Positions 21,748 to 29,131 of a DNA stretch of 64,000 bases are shown here, piece by piece. Numbering within the stretch: the stretch's first letter is position 1; each line of letters starts with the position of its first letter. This DNA comes from Moraxella haemolytica (lineage in GTDB: Bacteria > Pseudomonadota > Gammaproteobacteria > Pseudomonadales > Moraxellaceae), in NCBI RefSeq assembly GCF_030177935.1, contig NZ_CP089974.1, positions 1,674,001 through 1,738,000 of the forward strand, given 5' to 3'. Both the position numbers and the translations under genes were made by a program. A model generated the notes under the pieces. It saw only the letters and a list, made by a program, of their open reading frames with translations, did no database searches and was not told where the DNA came from.

Positions 21748-22605
21748 CTAACCTTTAATACATTTTTGAATACTTAAGGCTAAATCCGTCCACACCTCAA
21801 CAAAATCATCGCCATCACTCATGTCTTCTTGGCGAACAATCGTACCAACATTGCCCAGTTTGTTGATAATGCCATCAGAAACCACCCCTTGAGAAGCAAT
21901 GCACATGCGTGGTTGTGGGCGATTTTTACTTAGATGAGCGATTTGTCTTGCTTTTGGTGGCAGGTGATCAACAGGTGTTAACGCTCCTGAAAATTTCAAA
22001 CCTGCTGAGCGCTCAAGATACTGAAACGAATCATGATAAGCCCAATAAGGTAGCGACTTACCATTCACTTTGACTTGAGCGACTGCATGATCCATACGCG
22101 AAGCGAACTCTTGGGCGTTTTTTTGATACAATGATTGATGCTCAGGATTGGCATGACTATGAATCACCGCCAATGCCCTGACGATGGCTTTGGCATTCTC
22201 AGGTTCAAGCCAAATATGAGCATCAAAACTGCCTTCTTGTGGCGTACCATCAATATGGCGTCGTGGCAAGCGTTCAAAAGCATTAAAATCAAATAGCGAG
22301 ATGACATTTGGCTCATCCGACAGTGCATTAACCAAATTTTGTTCAAGCAAATCTCCAAACCACACCACATAACTACTTTGAGCGATGGTCTTTTGTGCAC
22401 TTGGGCTTAGCTCACCATGATGACCGACATCACCGGCTTTTAAAAGCACTGTGGCAGGCTCTGCTCCTTTGGTTACGGCATTGGACAATAACGCCAATGG
22501 ATAATTGCTGACGCTGACTGTACCTGCATGAGCAATGGCGGTTAACAGCATGGGCGTAAACACAGCGACTTTGGTAAAATTGGCAAATAAACGATCAAAA
22601 TTCAT
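21748..22605 (-). CDS. znuA: Zinc ABC transporter substrate-binding protein ZnuA
   Basis: ZnuA captures Zn2+ in the periplasm for ZnuBC. The 285-residue protein has a signal peptide ending near AIAHA-GTVSV. The probable zinc ligands are His in GDVGHHGELSPS, His in FDAHIWLEPENA and His in PYWAYHDSFQYL. The ATG at 22605 is chosen because AGAGAG lies just upstream; an in-frame upstream start would spoil the signal peptide. It lacks the long His/Asp-rich loop found in many ZnuA proteins. It is transcribed away from zur-znuC-znuB, and candidate Zur boxes lie between. Confidence 0.93.
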   Translation of the reverse strand: MNFDRLFANFTKVAVFTPMLLTAIAHAGTVSVSNYPLALLSNAVTKGAEPATVLLKAGDVGHHGELSPSAQKTIAQSSYVVWFGDLLEQNLVNALSDEPNVISLFDFNAFERLPRRHIDGTPQEGSFDAHIWLEPENAKAIVRALAVIHSHANPEHQSLYQKNAQEFASRMDHAVAQVKVNGKSLPYWAYHDSFQYLERSAGLKFSGALTPVDHLPPKARQIAHLSKNRPQPRMCIASQGVVSDGIINKLGNVGTIVRQEDMSDGDDFVEVWTDLALSIQKCIKG

Positions 22606-22785
22606 AAATCTCTCTATTAAATCAATCAACCCCAGTATCAATGCTAAGCTCAAAATAAAACCCTGCGTGATTAAGCCTATTTATCGTTAATACAAATGGT
22701 TAATTGTTATAAAATCTTGAAAAACTCTACGCAAAAAATACGCCAAGCCCCATCAAATAGGCTGACAGATTTTCTGGAAAATATA

Positions 22786-22798
22786 GTTATAAAATAAC
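22786..22798. promoter_or_regulatory. Candidate Zur box (main)
   Basis: GTTATAAAATAAC is a 5-3-5 palindrome (GTTAT/ATAAC) that matches the gammaproteobacterial Zur core GTTAT-N-ATAAC as I remember it. On the minus strand its TATAAC can serve as a -10 box with TTTCTT 17 bases upstream, so bound Zur would block znuA transcription. A related half-matching sequence, TGTTATAAAATC, lies at 22705-22716. Confidence 0.6.
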
Positions 22799-22872
22799 AT
22801 ATATCGCCAAGAAAATCATCTACTGATTGACAATTTTTAACAGTCTGCAAAAATTTCTTGATGGCATGAGTT

Positions 22873-22891
22873 ATATTATAAGGTATAATAT
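22873..22891. promoter_or_regulatory. Second Zur-box-like palindrome near the zur side
   Basis: ATATTATA (22873-22880) and TATAATAT (22884-22891) form an 8-bp inverted repeat with a 3-base spacer, inside GTTATATTATAAGGTATAAT. It overlaps a rightward TATAAT. It is a candidate operator for zur-znuC-znuB autoregulation. Confidence 0.45.
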
Positions 22892-22941
22892 GCCAAATCA
22901 ATATCAAATATGATGCTCTATTTTCCTACTTTTAAAAAAAC

Positions 22942-22987
22942 ACTTAAGACAACCCAGCTAAGCGACGCTTGCCAAGGCATCTTAAGT
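22942..22987 (-). terminator. Leftward-facing terminator-like hairpin in the zur leader
   Basis: ACTTAAGA (22942-22949) and TCTTAAGT (22980-22987) pair perfectly and enclose a smaller stem (AAGC/GCTT). On the minus strand the structure is followed by G and seven T. Rightward it precedes zur and lacks a U tract. It may shield znuA from leftward antisense transcription, or act as a zur leader structure. Confidence 0.45.
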
Positions 22988-23021
22988 AAAAATTGACAAA
23001 CCATAGCACAAGAACATTACC

Positions 23022-23531
23022 ATGACAACATCAAACCATCATTGTAGTTGCAACCATCATCACAGCGTCCACCAACACAACATCTCAGAACGCATTCATG
23101 ATGCCAAAATTCACTGCGAAGCTCGAGGTGTGCGATTCACACCACTGCGTGAAGAGGTTTATGCACTTATTTTGGCATCAGACAAACCGCTTGGGGCGTA
23201 TGATTTGATTAGTGCCTTACAACGAAATCGTCAAAACAGCGATGCTACCACCAAAAACATCGCACCACCAACCATCTATCGTTCGCTTGAGTTCTTATTA
23301 AATGAAGGCTTAATCCATCAATTAAGCTCAATGAATGCCTATGTGCCATGCTGTCATCCACGCTCTAAGCACGCAGCAGCATTTCTGATTTGCAAAATCT
23401 GCCAAAGCGTTGAAGAATGTAGCAATCTACCTGTTGATAACATCATGCACTTTGCTAAAGACGATGCCAGATTTCAAGTTGATCAAACCGTGATTGAGCT
23501 AAAAGGTGTCTGTCGTGCCTGCCAAGCCTAA
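23022..23531 (+). CDS. zur: Zinc uptake regulator Zur (Fur family)
   Basis: Zur represses zinc import genes when loaded with Zn2+. The 169-residue protein has the Fur-type winged helix (RFTPLREEVYALIL, PPTIYRSLEFLLNEGLIHQL) and structural zinc cysteines in CKICQ and CRACQA; a CC-H pair (VPCCHP) is also present. The N terminus is unusual: about the first 20 residues are rich in His and Cys (HHCSCNHHHSVHQHN). It overlaps the start of znuC, and its place with znuCB makes Zur much more likely than Fur. Confidence 0.93.
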   Translation: MTTSNHHCSCNHHHSVHQHNISERIHDAKIHCEARGVRFTPLREEVYALILASDKPLGAYDLISALQRNRQNSDATTKNIAPPTIYRSLEFLLNEGLIHQLSSMNAYVPCCHPRSKHAAAFLICKICQSVEECSNLPVDNIMHFAKDDARFQVDQTVIELKGVCRACQA

Positions 23532-24270
23532 TACGCCACTATTGCACGCTCAAAACATCAGTTATCAAATTGGGGATAATGCTTTGCTAAGTGATGTCTC
23601 CATCAAGCTGTATGCAGGAGAGATGGTCAGTCTCATTGGTCCAAATGGGGCGGGCAAATCCACCTTGGTTAAACTCATCTTGGGTCTCATCAAACCCACT
23701 TCAGGAACAATCATCAACAATGCCAAAACTCTAAGCTATGTCCCACAGCGGTTTAGCGTGCCTGAAATATTGCCACTTCGTGCAAAGGATTTGCTTGCAC
23801 AAGTCAATAAATCACACCTAACCGCTGAACAAAAGAGCTTCATACTAGATAAACTATCCATCGCACCACTGCTTGATAAGCAAATGATACATTTATCAGG
23901 TGGCGAGACGCAGCGTGTGCTATTAACACAGGCACTGCTGAACAAGCCTGAACTGCTTATACTGGATGAACCCATGCAAGGACTTGACCCAGACACTGAA
24001 AACTGGCTGTATCACTTCATTGATGAACTACCAGATTTTTTGGCATGTGGCATGCTTGTGGTCTCGCACGATTTGCATTGGGTAATGAAAGGTTCAAAAC
24101 GAGTCATTTGTTTAAATAAACACATCTGTTGTCAAGGTGTGCCTAGTCAGATTGCTCTTACTCCTGAATTTACTCATCTATTCGGTCATTATCAACCCTA
24201 CATTCATCATCATGACCATTGCCATCATGCCGATGATTGCACCCATCAGCATGGAGATGCCCATGAGTGA
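23515..24270 (+). CDS. znuC: Zinc ABC transporter ATP-binding protein ZnuC
   Basis: ZnuC powers zinc import through ZnuB. The protein of about 251 residues has Walker A GPNGAGKSTL, the signature LSGGETQRV, Walker B LLILDEPMQGLDP and the switch histidine in VVSHDLHWV. The C terminus is a His-rich tail (HHHDHCHHADDCTHQHGDAH) that may hold zinc. The GTG at 23515 is preferred because AAAAGG lies 8 bases before it, inside zur; a GTG at 23506 is the alternative. It overlaps zur, and its stop overlaps the znuB start. Confidence 0.94.
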   Translation: MPAKPNTPLLHAQNISYQIGDNALLSDVSIKLYAGEMVSLIGPNGAGKSTLVKLILGLIKPTSGTIINNAKTLSYVPQRFSVPEILPLRAKDLLAQVNKSHLTAEQKSFILDKLSIAPLLDKQMIHLSGGETQRVLLTQALLNKPELLILDEPMQGLDPDTENWLYHFIDELPDFLACGMLVVSHDLHWVMKGSKRVICLNKHICCQGVPSQIALTPEFTHLFGHYQPYIHHHDHCHHADDCTHQHGDAHE

Positions 24271-25051
24271 TTGGCTACCCATCATCGCCCCTGCTTGGAT
24301 AGCAGGCTCGCTATTAGCACTATTATCCGCACCACTTGGCTGCTTGGTATTATGGCGACGCATGGCATTTTTTTCAGATACTTTGGCACATGGAGCCCTA
24401 CTTGGTGTGGCGATGGCAGCTTGGTTAAATTTACCTGCCGATATTGGCATCACCTTAGTGAGCGTACTGATTGTCATCACGCTCATCTTGATCAATGAAC
24501 GCAAGCTACCCAATGACGCTACTTTATCTGTCATGGCGGCCACTCTACTGTGCCTAGGGCTACTTACTCTAACACAGCTGACCCAACAGCAGGCGAACAT
24601 ATTAGGGTTTTTGTTTGGTAGCTTGCTTGATATTGATTGGGCAGACCTGCCTCGTTTGAGTGTACTCATCGCTTTAGGTGGTGCATTTTTGACATGGATT
24701 TGGAACAATCAGATCAAACTTGCCACTTCAGAAGCACTGGCACGCATCGCAGGCGTCAACCCCTTACAACAGCAAATATTCTTTATGGGGCTTTTGGCAG
24801 GTTTTTGTGCAGTGGCACTACAAGCCGTAGGAAGTCTTTTGATTAGCGGTTTGCTTATTTTGCCTGCATTGAGTGCAAGATTGGTATCAAAGTCGCCAAG
24901 GCAGATGGTCATCGTTGCCATGGCATTGGCACAATGTGGTGTAACAGCCGGTATATGGGGCAGTGTTTGGCTTGATATACCGACAGGAATTTCCATTGTG
25001 CTGACTTTAGCATTAGTCTTTTTTGGCTTCTTTATGGTGCATAAATGCTGA
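24263..25051 (+). CDS. znuB: Zinc ABC transporter permease ZnuB
   Basis: ZnuB is the membrane channel of the zinc importer. The product has about 262 residues and seven to eight hydrophobic segments, with the conserved RRMAFFSDTLAHGALLGVA near the N terminus and LLISGLLILPALSARL in the second half. The ATG at 24263 overlaps the znuC stop in ATGAGTGA, which is a normal coupling arrangement. In-frame upstream starts lie inside znuC and would add about 40 unnatural residues. Confidence 0.94.
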   Translation: MSDWLPIIAPAWIAGSLLALLSAPLGCLVLWRRMAFFSDTLAHGALLGVAMAAWLNLPADIGITLVSVLIVITLILINERKLPNDATLSVMAATLLCLGLLTLTQLTQQQANILGFLFGSLLDIDWADLPRLSVLIALGGAFLTWIWNNQIKLATSEALARIAGVNPLQQQIFFMGLLAGFCAVALQAVGSLLISGLLILPALSARLVSKSPRQMVIVAMALAQCGVTAGIWGSVWLDIPTGISIVLTLALVFFGFFMVHKC

Positions 25052-25848
25052 CACATGGACACTTAACACACATTGACGCACCTGCCAATATCTTTAAAAT
25101 TGCTCAAATCAGCGATTTACATCTTAGTGATGAAAGTAGCTTTAATCGGTTCTTGTCAGTGCTAACATTAGCACTTAAAGAATCGCCTGATTTATTACTT
25201 TTGACAGGTGATTTGGTCAATGATGGGAATCGCCAAGGCTACGACCGTCTATACAAAACTTTAATTTTCACTAAGATTCCTTTTTTGTGTTTGGCAGGCA
25301 ATCATGATGTTACTGCCGAAATTGGGCATCACCTCCCCTTTGATGAACGCACTTTTTTGCCCATTCGTCTTGACGATAGACTACCTGACAGGCAACGACT
25401 CACCATTAAGATGGCAAACATCACTTGGCAGATTCTCGCCATCAATACTGCCATATCTGGTCAAATCGGCGGATATGTTAGCCGTGAGAATCTAGAATTT
25501 CTTAACAAGCATTTGACCTGTAATCAACCAACCATCATCGCCATGCACCATCACCCTCAGCCTGTCGGCTCTGCTTGGATTGATGAATACATGCTACAAA
25601 ATCATGATGAATTTTGGCAGACGCTCTCTTGTTTTGATAACATCAAAGCTGTCATATGTGGTCATGTACATCAGGCACATCGCATTGACACACATAACAC
25701 CTCACTCTATACTTGCCCTGCAAGTAGCCGTCAGTTTCTAGCATATCATGACGATTTTACCATTGATGACACACCACCAGGCTTTCGCTTGATACACATT
25801 TGCAACAAAAAAACACTAGCAACTTGGGTAAAAAGATTACAAAATTAG
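25045..25848 (+). CDS. cpdA: 3',5'-cyclic AMP phosphodiesterase CpdA
   Basis: This calcineurin-like phosphoesterase hydrolyses cAMP to AMP. The 267-residue protein has all metallophosphoesterase motifs: QISDLHLS, LLTGDLVNDG, CLAGNHDV, MHHHPQPVGS and ICGHVHQAH. The motif set and length match CpdA (about 275), but other small phosphodiesterases share them. It overlaps the znuB stop by 7 bases, so it is probably the fourth gene of the zur operon. Confidence 0.85.
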   Translation: MLTHGHLTHIDAPANIFKIAQISDLHLSDESSFNRFLSVLTLALKESPDLLLLTGDLVNDGNRQGYDRLYKTLIFTKIPFLCLAGNHDVTAEIGHHLPFDERTFLPIRLDDRLPDRQRLTIKMANITWQILAINTAISGQIGGYVSRENLEFLNKHLTCNQPTIIAMHHHPQPVGSAWIDEYMLQNHDEFWQTLSCFDNIKAVICGHVHQAHRIDTHNTSLYTCPASSRQFLAYHDDFTIDDTPPGFRLIHICNKKTLATWVKRLQN

Positions 25849-25947
25849 CTTTCTTTATAATAATGCCAATCCATTACCCTTATAGATTCAAGTGGGTATT
25901 AGAAAAATACTTGTAAATCTTGCTAGGTTTTGGCAAAATGTAGCATT

Positions 25948-25983
25948 TTTGATTGTGCGGTGGATATCAATAACACAATCAAA
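25948..25983 (+). other. dksA leader hairpin 1
   Basis: TTTGATTGTG (25948-25957) and CACAATCAAA (25974-25983) form a perfect 10-bp inverted repeat with a 16-base loop, about 90-120 bases before the dksA start. No U tract follows. Confidence 0.55.
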
Positions 25984-25995
25984 CCCAAATTCTGC

Positions 25996-26024
25996 GGCAA
26001 TGCGGTTGCGCTATGGGCATTGCC
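25996..26024 (+). other. dksA leader hairpin 2
   Basis: GGCAATGC (25996-26003) and GCATTGCC (26017-26024) form a perfect 8-bp stem with a 13-base loop, 12 bases after hairpin 1. It ends about 45 bases before the dksA start. Confidence 0.55.
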
Positions 26025-26069
26025 ATTTACCAAAAGCCAATAAGGCGACTTTTGAAGGATTTTAAGCGC

Positions 26070-26483
26070 ATGAATACCAAAACTTTCACCCCTTATGAAC
26101 CTGCCAAAGACGAAGAGTATATGTCCGATGCACAGCTTGAGCATTTTCGCACAATGCTGTTGGCATGGAAAGAAGAGCTGATGTCAGAAGCAGAGCGAAC
26201 CAAAGACTATATCAACGAAGAAACTGGTACAATGGCGGATATTAACGACCGTGCCACCCAAGAAGAAGAATTCGCCCTTGCCCTACGGACACGAGACCGT
26301 GAACGCAAACTGATTAGAAAAATTGACAAATCCATCGCTGAGATTGATACAGGCGACTACGGTTACTGCGAGACTTGCGGTACTGAAATCGGTCTAAAAC
26401 GCCTAGAAGCCAGACCGACCGCCACTCAATGTATTGACTGCAAAACCTTATCCGAGATGAAAGAAAAGCAAAACTTAGGCTAA
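26070..26483 (+). CDS. dksA: RNA polymerase-binding transcription factor DksA
   Basis: DksA enters the RNA polymerase secondary channel and, with ppGpp, adjusts rRNA and amino-acid promoters. The 137-residue protein has the coiled-coil tip acidic residues (ADINDRATQEEEFAL) and a C-terminal four-cysteine zinc finger (YCETCGTEIG, then CIDC). The ATG at 26070 is chosen because GAAGGA lies upstream and the N terminus then matches the normal length; an ATG at 26013 would add 19 residues. gluQ starts 4 bases after its stop, the conserved dksA-gluQ arrangement. Confidence 0.95.
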   Translation: MNTKTFTPYEPAKDEEYMSDAQLEHFRTMLLAWKEELMSEAERTKDYINEETGTMADINDRATQEEEFALALRTRDRERKLIRKIDKSIAEIDTGDYGYCETCGTEIGLKRLEARPTATQCIDCKTLSEMKEKQNLG

Positions 26484-26487
26484 TGTT

Positions 26488-27474
26488 ATGCTGACAGTCG
26501 CCCAGCATCGACCCATCATTGGGCGATTTTCTCCATCGCCGACAGGTCATTTACATCTAGGCTCGCTCACTACTGCGGTGGCGAGCTTTTGTCATATTAA
26601 GTCGCTAGGTGGACAGTGGCTACTTCGCATGGAAGATGTGGACTTTGAACGCTGTAAGGCACAGTATAGCACTTCTATTCTACAGGATTTAGACAATCTG
26701 GGATTGCATTGGGACGGCGAAGTCGTTTATCAGTCTGACCGCCAGCATATCTATGATGAGTTTATAGATATGCTAAAGCCCCTAACCTATGCTTGTCAAT
26801 GCTCACGCAAACAGCTACAAGCATATCTGCAGACACACAACAACACCACCAAACCCATCACCTTTAATCACGCATCAAAAGAGCTGAGTCAAACTCAAGA
26901 TTTAAATCAGCCACTTATTTATCCACGACTGTGCCTGCATCATTCTTATGACGCCGCTCATCCAAACAGTAAAATACGCCTCTGCCTGCCTGATACTTTA
27001 AGTGCATTTTATGATGGCATTCAGGGGGTTATTTGGGATAATCCTGCTAGAAGTCTAGGTGATGTTGTCATCAAACGCCAAAATGGCATGATTAACTATA
27101 TTTTTGCCTGTGCCATTGATGATGGTCTGCAAAACATCAGCCACATCATGCGTGGTCTAGATATTCTGCCGATGACTGCTGGACAGCTAACCATCAATAA
27201 AGCCTGTCAACTACCCCACGCCGACCATCATTATCATCTGCCACTACTGCACAACAAAGACGGACAAAAACTCTCTAAGCAAAATCTTGCCAAACCCATC
27301 AAAGATGAACAACCCACCGCTTTACTCATTGATGCCCTAAGACGACTAAAACAGCCCATCCCTAAAGACATGATGGACGGCAAGACTGATGAGATATTAG
27401 CATTTGCCATCAAGCATTGGAATAATCAACCACTCATCCAGCAAAGCTCGCTCGGCATCAGTGATGACAACTAA
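26488..27474 (+). CDS. gluQ: Glutamyl-queuosine tRNA(Asp) synthetase GluQ
   Basis: GluQ activates glutamate and attaches it to queuosine-34 of tRNA(Asp), unlike full GluRS, which charges the tRNA end. The 328-residue protein has the class I HIGH-type motif SPTGHLHLGSL, zinc-ligand cysteines in YACQCSRKQL and a KMSKS-type KLSKQN. It lacks the anticodon-binding domain of GluRS. It is slightly longer than E. coli YadB/GluQ (308). It follows dksA in one operon and ends ahead of a strong terminator. Confidence 0.93.
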   Translation: MLTVAQHRPIIGRFSPSPTGHLHLGSLTTAVASFCHIKSLGGQWLLRMEDVDFERCKAQYSTSILQDLDNLGLHWDGEVVYQSDRQHIYDEFIDMLKPLTYACQCSRKQLQAYLQTHNNTTKPITFNHASKELSQTQDLNQPLIYPRLCLHHSYDAAHPNSKIRLCLPDTLSAFYDGIQGVIWDNPARSLGDVVIKRQNGMINYIFACAIDDGLQNISHIMRGLDILPMTAGQLTINKACQLPHADHHYHLPLLHNKDGQKLSKQNLAKPIKDEQPTALLIDALRRLKQPIPKDMMDGKTDEILAFAIKHWNNQPLIQQSSLGISDDN

Positions 27475-27664
27475 ACCTGCAACATCAATAAAAATCTTGG
27501 ATTTAATATGCCGACAATCTTTATGACCGAACCGCCCAAGCGATGATCTGCATTGACACACCTTAGGCGAAATTCTGATGACTTAATTATCATCATATTC
27601 ATTTAGACCATGCTTTATTACAGATAATGTACCATAAGGGCGGTTTAATCCACTATGGATTGAC

Positions 27665-27711
27665 AAAAAAACACCCCAAAGTTTAGAGTGTCTAACTTTT
27701 AGGGTGTTTTT
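27665..27711. terminator. Bidirectional terminator between gluQ and ftsW
   Basis: An outer stem (six A and ACACCC against GGGTGTTTTT) and an inner stem (AAAGTTTAGA against TCTAACTTT, one bulge) make a long hairpin with A and T tracts on both sides. It serves both converging transcripts. Confidence 0.9.
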
Positions 27712-27748
27712 CATGACCATTAGGCTATTGCGTAGCACTTACAGAAGT

Positions 27749-28915
27749 CTAGTAGTTTCTACTATTACCCTCATAATCAATACGGGCACTTTCTTTGGCA
27801 ACCTTTAAGATAAAGCCAATCATCATCATATTGACCACGAGTGCCGAACCACCAAAACTATAAAACGGTAGAGTCAGACCTTTTGTTGGCAAGATACCCA
27901 TATTCATGCCTGCATTGATGAATACCTGCCCAAAAATCACCACCGCAAAACCAAAAACGATATAGCTAAGACGCAACTGGCGACGCTTTAACGCCATATA
28001 ACTAATCATCATGATGGCAACGACAATCATTGCCTCAAGTAACAATACAAAACCCACGCCAATTAATCCCAACTCTTCACCAGTAATCGCCAAAATAAAA
28101 TCTGTGTGAGCCTCAGGCAAGTGTGATAGCTTTTGGACGCTGTCTCCATAACCCACACCACTTAGCTGACCACGACCAAAAGCAATCAAACTGCGTGATA
28201 GCTGAAAATCAGAATTTTGAATGTCATCAAAAGGATCCCAAAATGACATCATACGCTCACGGCGATAATCAGCAAGAAAAATACCTGCAATACCAACCAC
28301 CAAGACGAACAGTCCAATCATGACATACTGCGTTTTAGGTGCACCACTAATCCAAGCAAGTACAAGCAAGGTTGCCACAATAACTGCTGTTGAACCATAG
28401 TCAGGTTGCATCATCAAAAAAACAGCGACAGGGGCGTACCAAGCCAGTAGTTTTGCACCGCCCAAGATACTGCTACGAAACTCTGCCGAACGGCGTACTA
28501 CATACTCTGCAGCAATCATTACCATGACCATCTTGGCAAGCTCAGCAGTTTGCAAGTTAAACCCTGCAATACTCAGCCAGCGTTTTGAGCCGTTAATCGG
28601 CACGGCAAAAATCTCAGTCAATATTAAAAGAAAAATCACCCCTATCCATGCAATGACCAAAAAGCTCAAGTTGCAGTAAATCTTTAGCGGAAGCACCTTA
28701 TATACCGAAAATGCCGCAAAAATACCGACAGATATATAAAACGCTTGCGACCAAAAAAACCGCATTGGGTTTAAATCTTTAGCTAAGGCAAAAGGGATGG
28801 AAGCTGATGCAATCATCAGCAAAGATAAGGATAGTAACAACCCCAAACTCACCACAAGCATCGTCTGTGGTGATGGCAGATTAAGTGTGGATAATCTTTG
28901 GAAAAATGCAGACAT
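27749..28915 (-). CDS. ftsW: Peptidoglycan glycosyltransferase FtsW
   Basis: FtsW is the SEDS-family glycan polymerase of the division septum, working with FtsI. The protein of about 388 residues has ten hydrophobic segments and the family motifs RAFQ-like sequences near the N terminus, GSKRWLSIAGFNLQTAEL in the middle and GILPTKGLTLPFYSFGGSAL near the C terminus. RodA is closely related; the adjacent murD supports FtsW. The ATG at 28915 is favoured, with a GTG five codons upstream as the alternative. It follows murD by about 215 bases on the same strand. Confidence 0.9.
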   Translation of the reverse strand: MSAFFQRLSTLNLPSPQTMLVVSLGLLLSLSLLMIASASIPFALAKDLNPMRFFWSQAFYISVGIFAAFSVYKVLPLKIYCNLSFLVIAWIGVIFLLILTEIFAVPINGSKRWLSIAGFNLQTAELAKMVMVMIAAEYVVRRSAEFRSSILGGAKLLAWYAPVAVFLMMQPDYGSTAVIVATLLVLAWISGAPKTQYVMIGLFVLVVGIAGIFLADYRRERMMSFWDPFDDIQNSDFQLSRSLIAFGRGQLSGVGYGDSVQKLSHLPEAHTDFILAITGEELGLIGVGFVLLLEAMIVVAIMMISYMALKRRQLRLSYIVFGFAVVIFGQVFINAGMNMGILPTKGLTLPFYSFGGSALVVNMMMIGFILKVAKESARIDYEGNSRNY

Positions 28916-29131
28916 GGTACTAAAAACCACTCAATAAAATATGAATATAAACTTACTATTATAAACGACTTTTTGTTGAAACGCAGGGGTTTTCATCAGA
29001 TAGAAAAAAGATATTACAAATTAACCGAGCAACCAGACACAATAATTGACATAATGGTCGTTACACCAAAGTGTCAAGCCATAAATCCAATAAGACCACT
29101 CTGTTGGTGGTTTTCTTGGACAATCACAACA

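Larger units (their letters stand above)
22606..23021. promoter_or_regulatory. Divergent znuA/zur control region (416 bp)
   Basis: This gene-free AT-rich stretch holds three Zur-box-like sequences, a possible -10 for each direction, and a large leftward-facing hairpin near zur. The layout is that of a zinc-repressed divergent region. Confidence 0.7.

Noticed and set aside
24178-24708. 176-codon open frame on the minus strand opposite znuB
   Set aside because: It is antisense to a membrane protein with a clear family; the Met/Ser-rich composition is typical of a shadow of hydrophobic codons.
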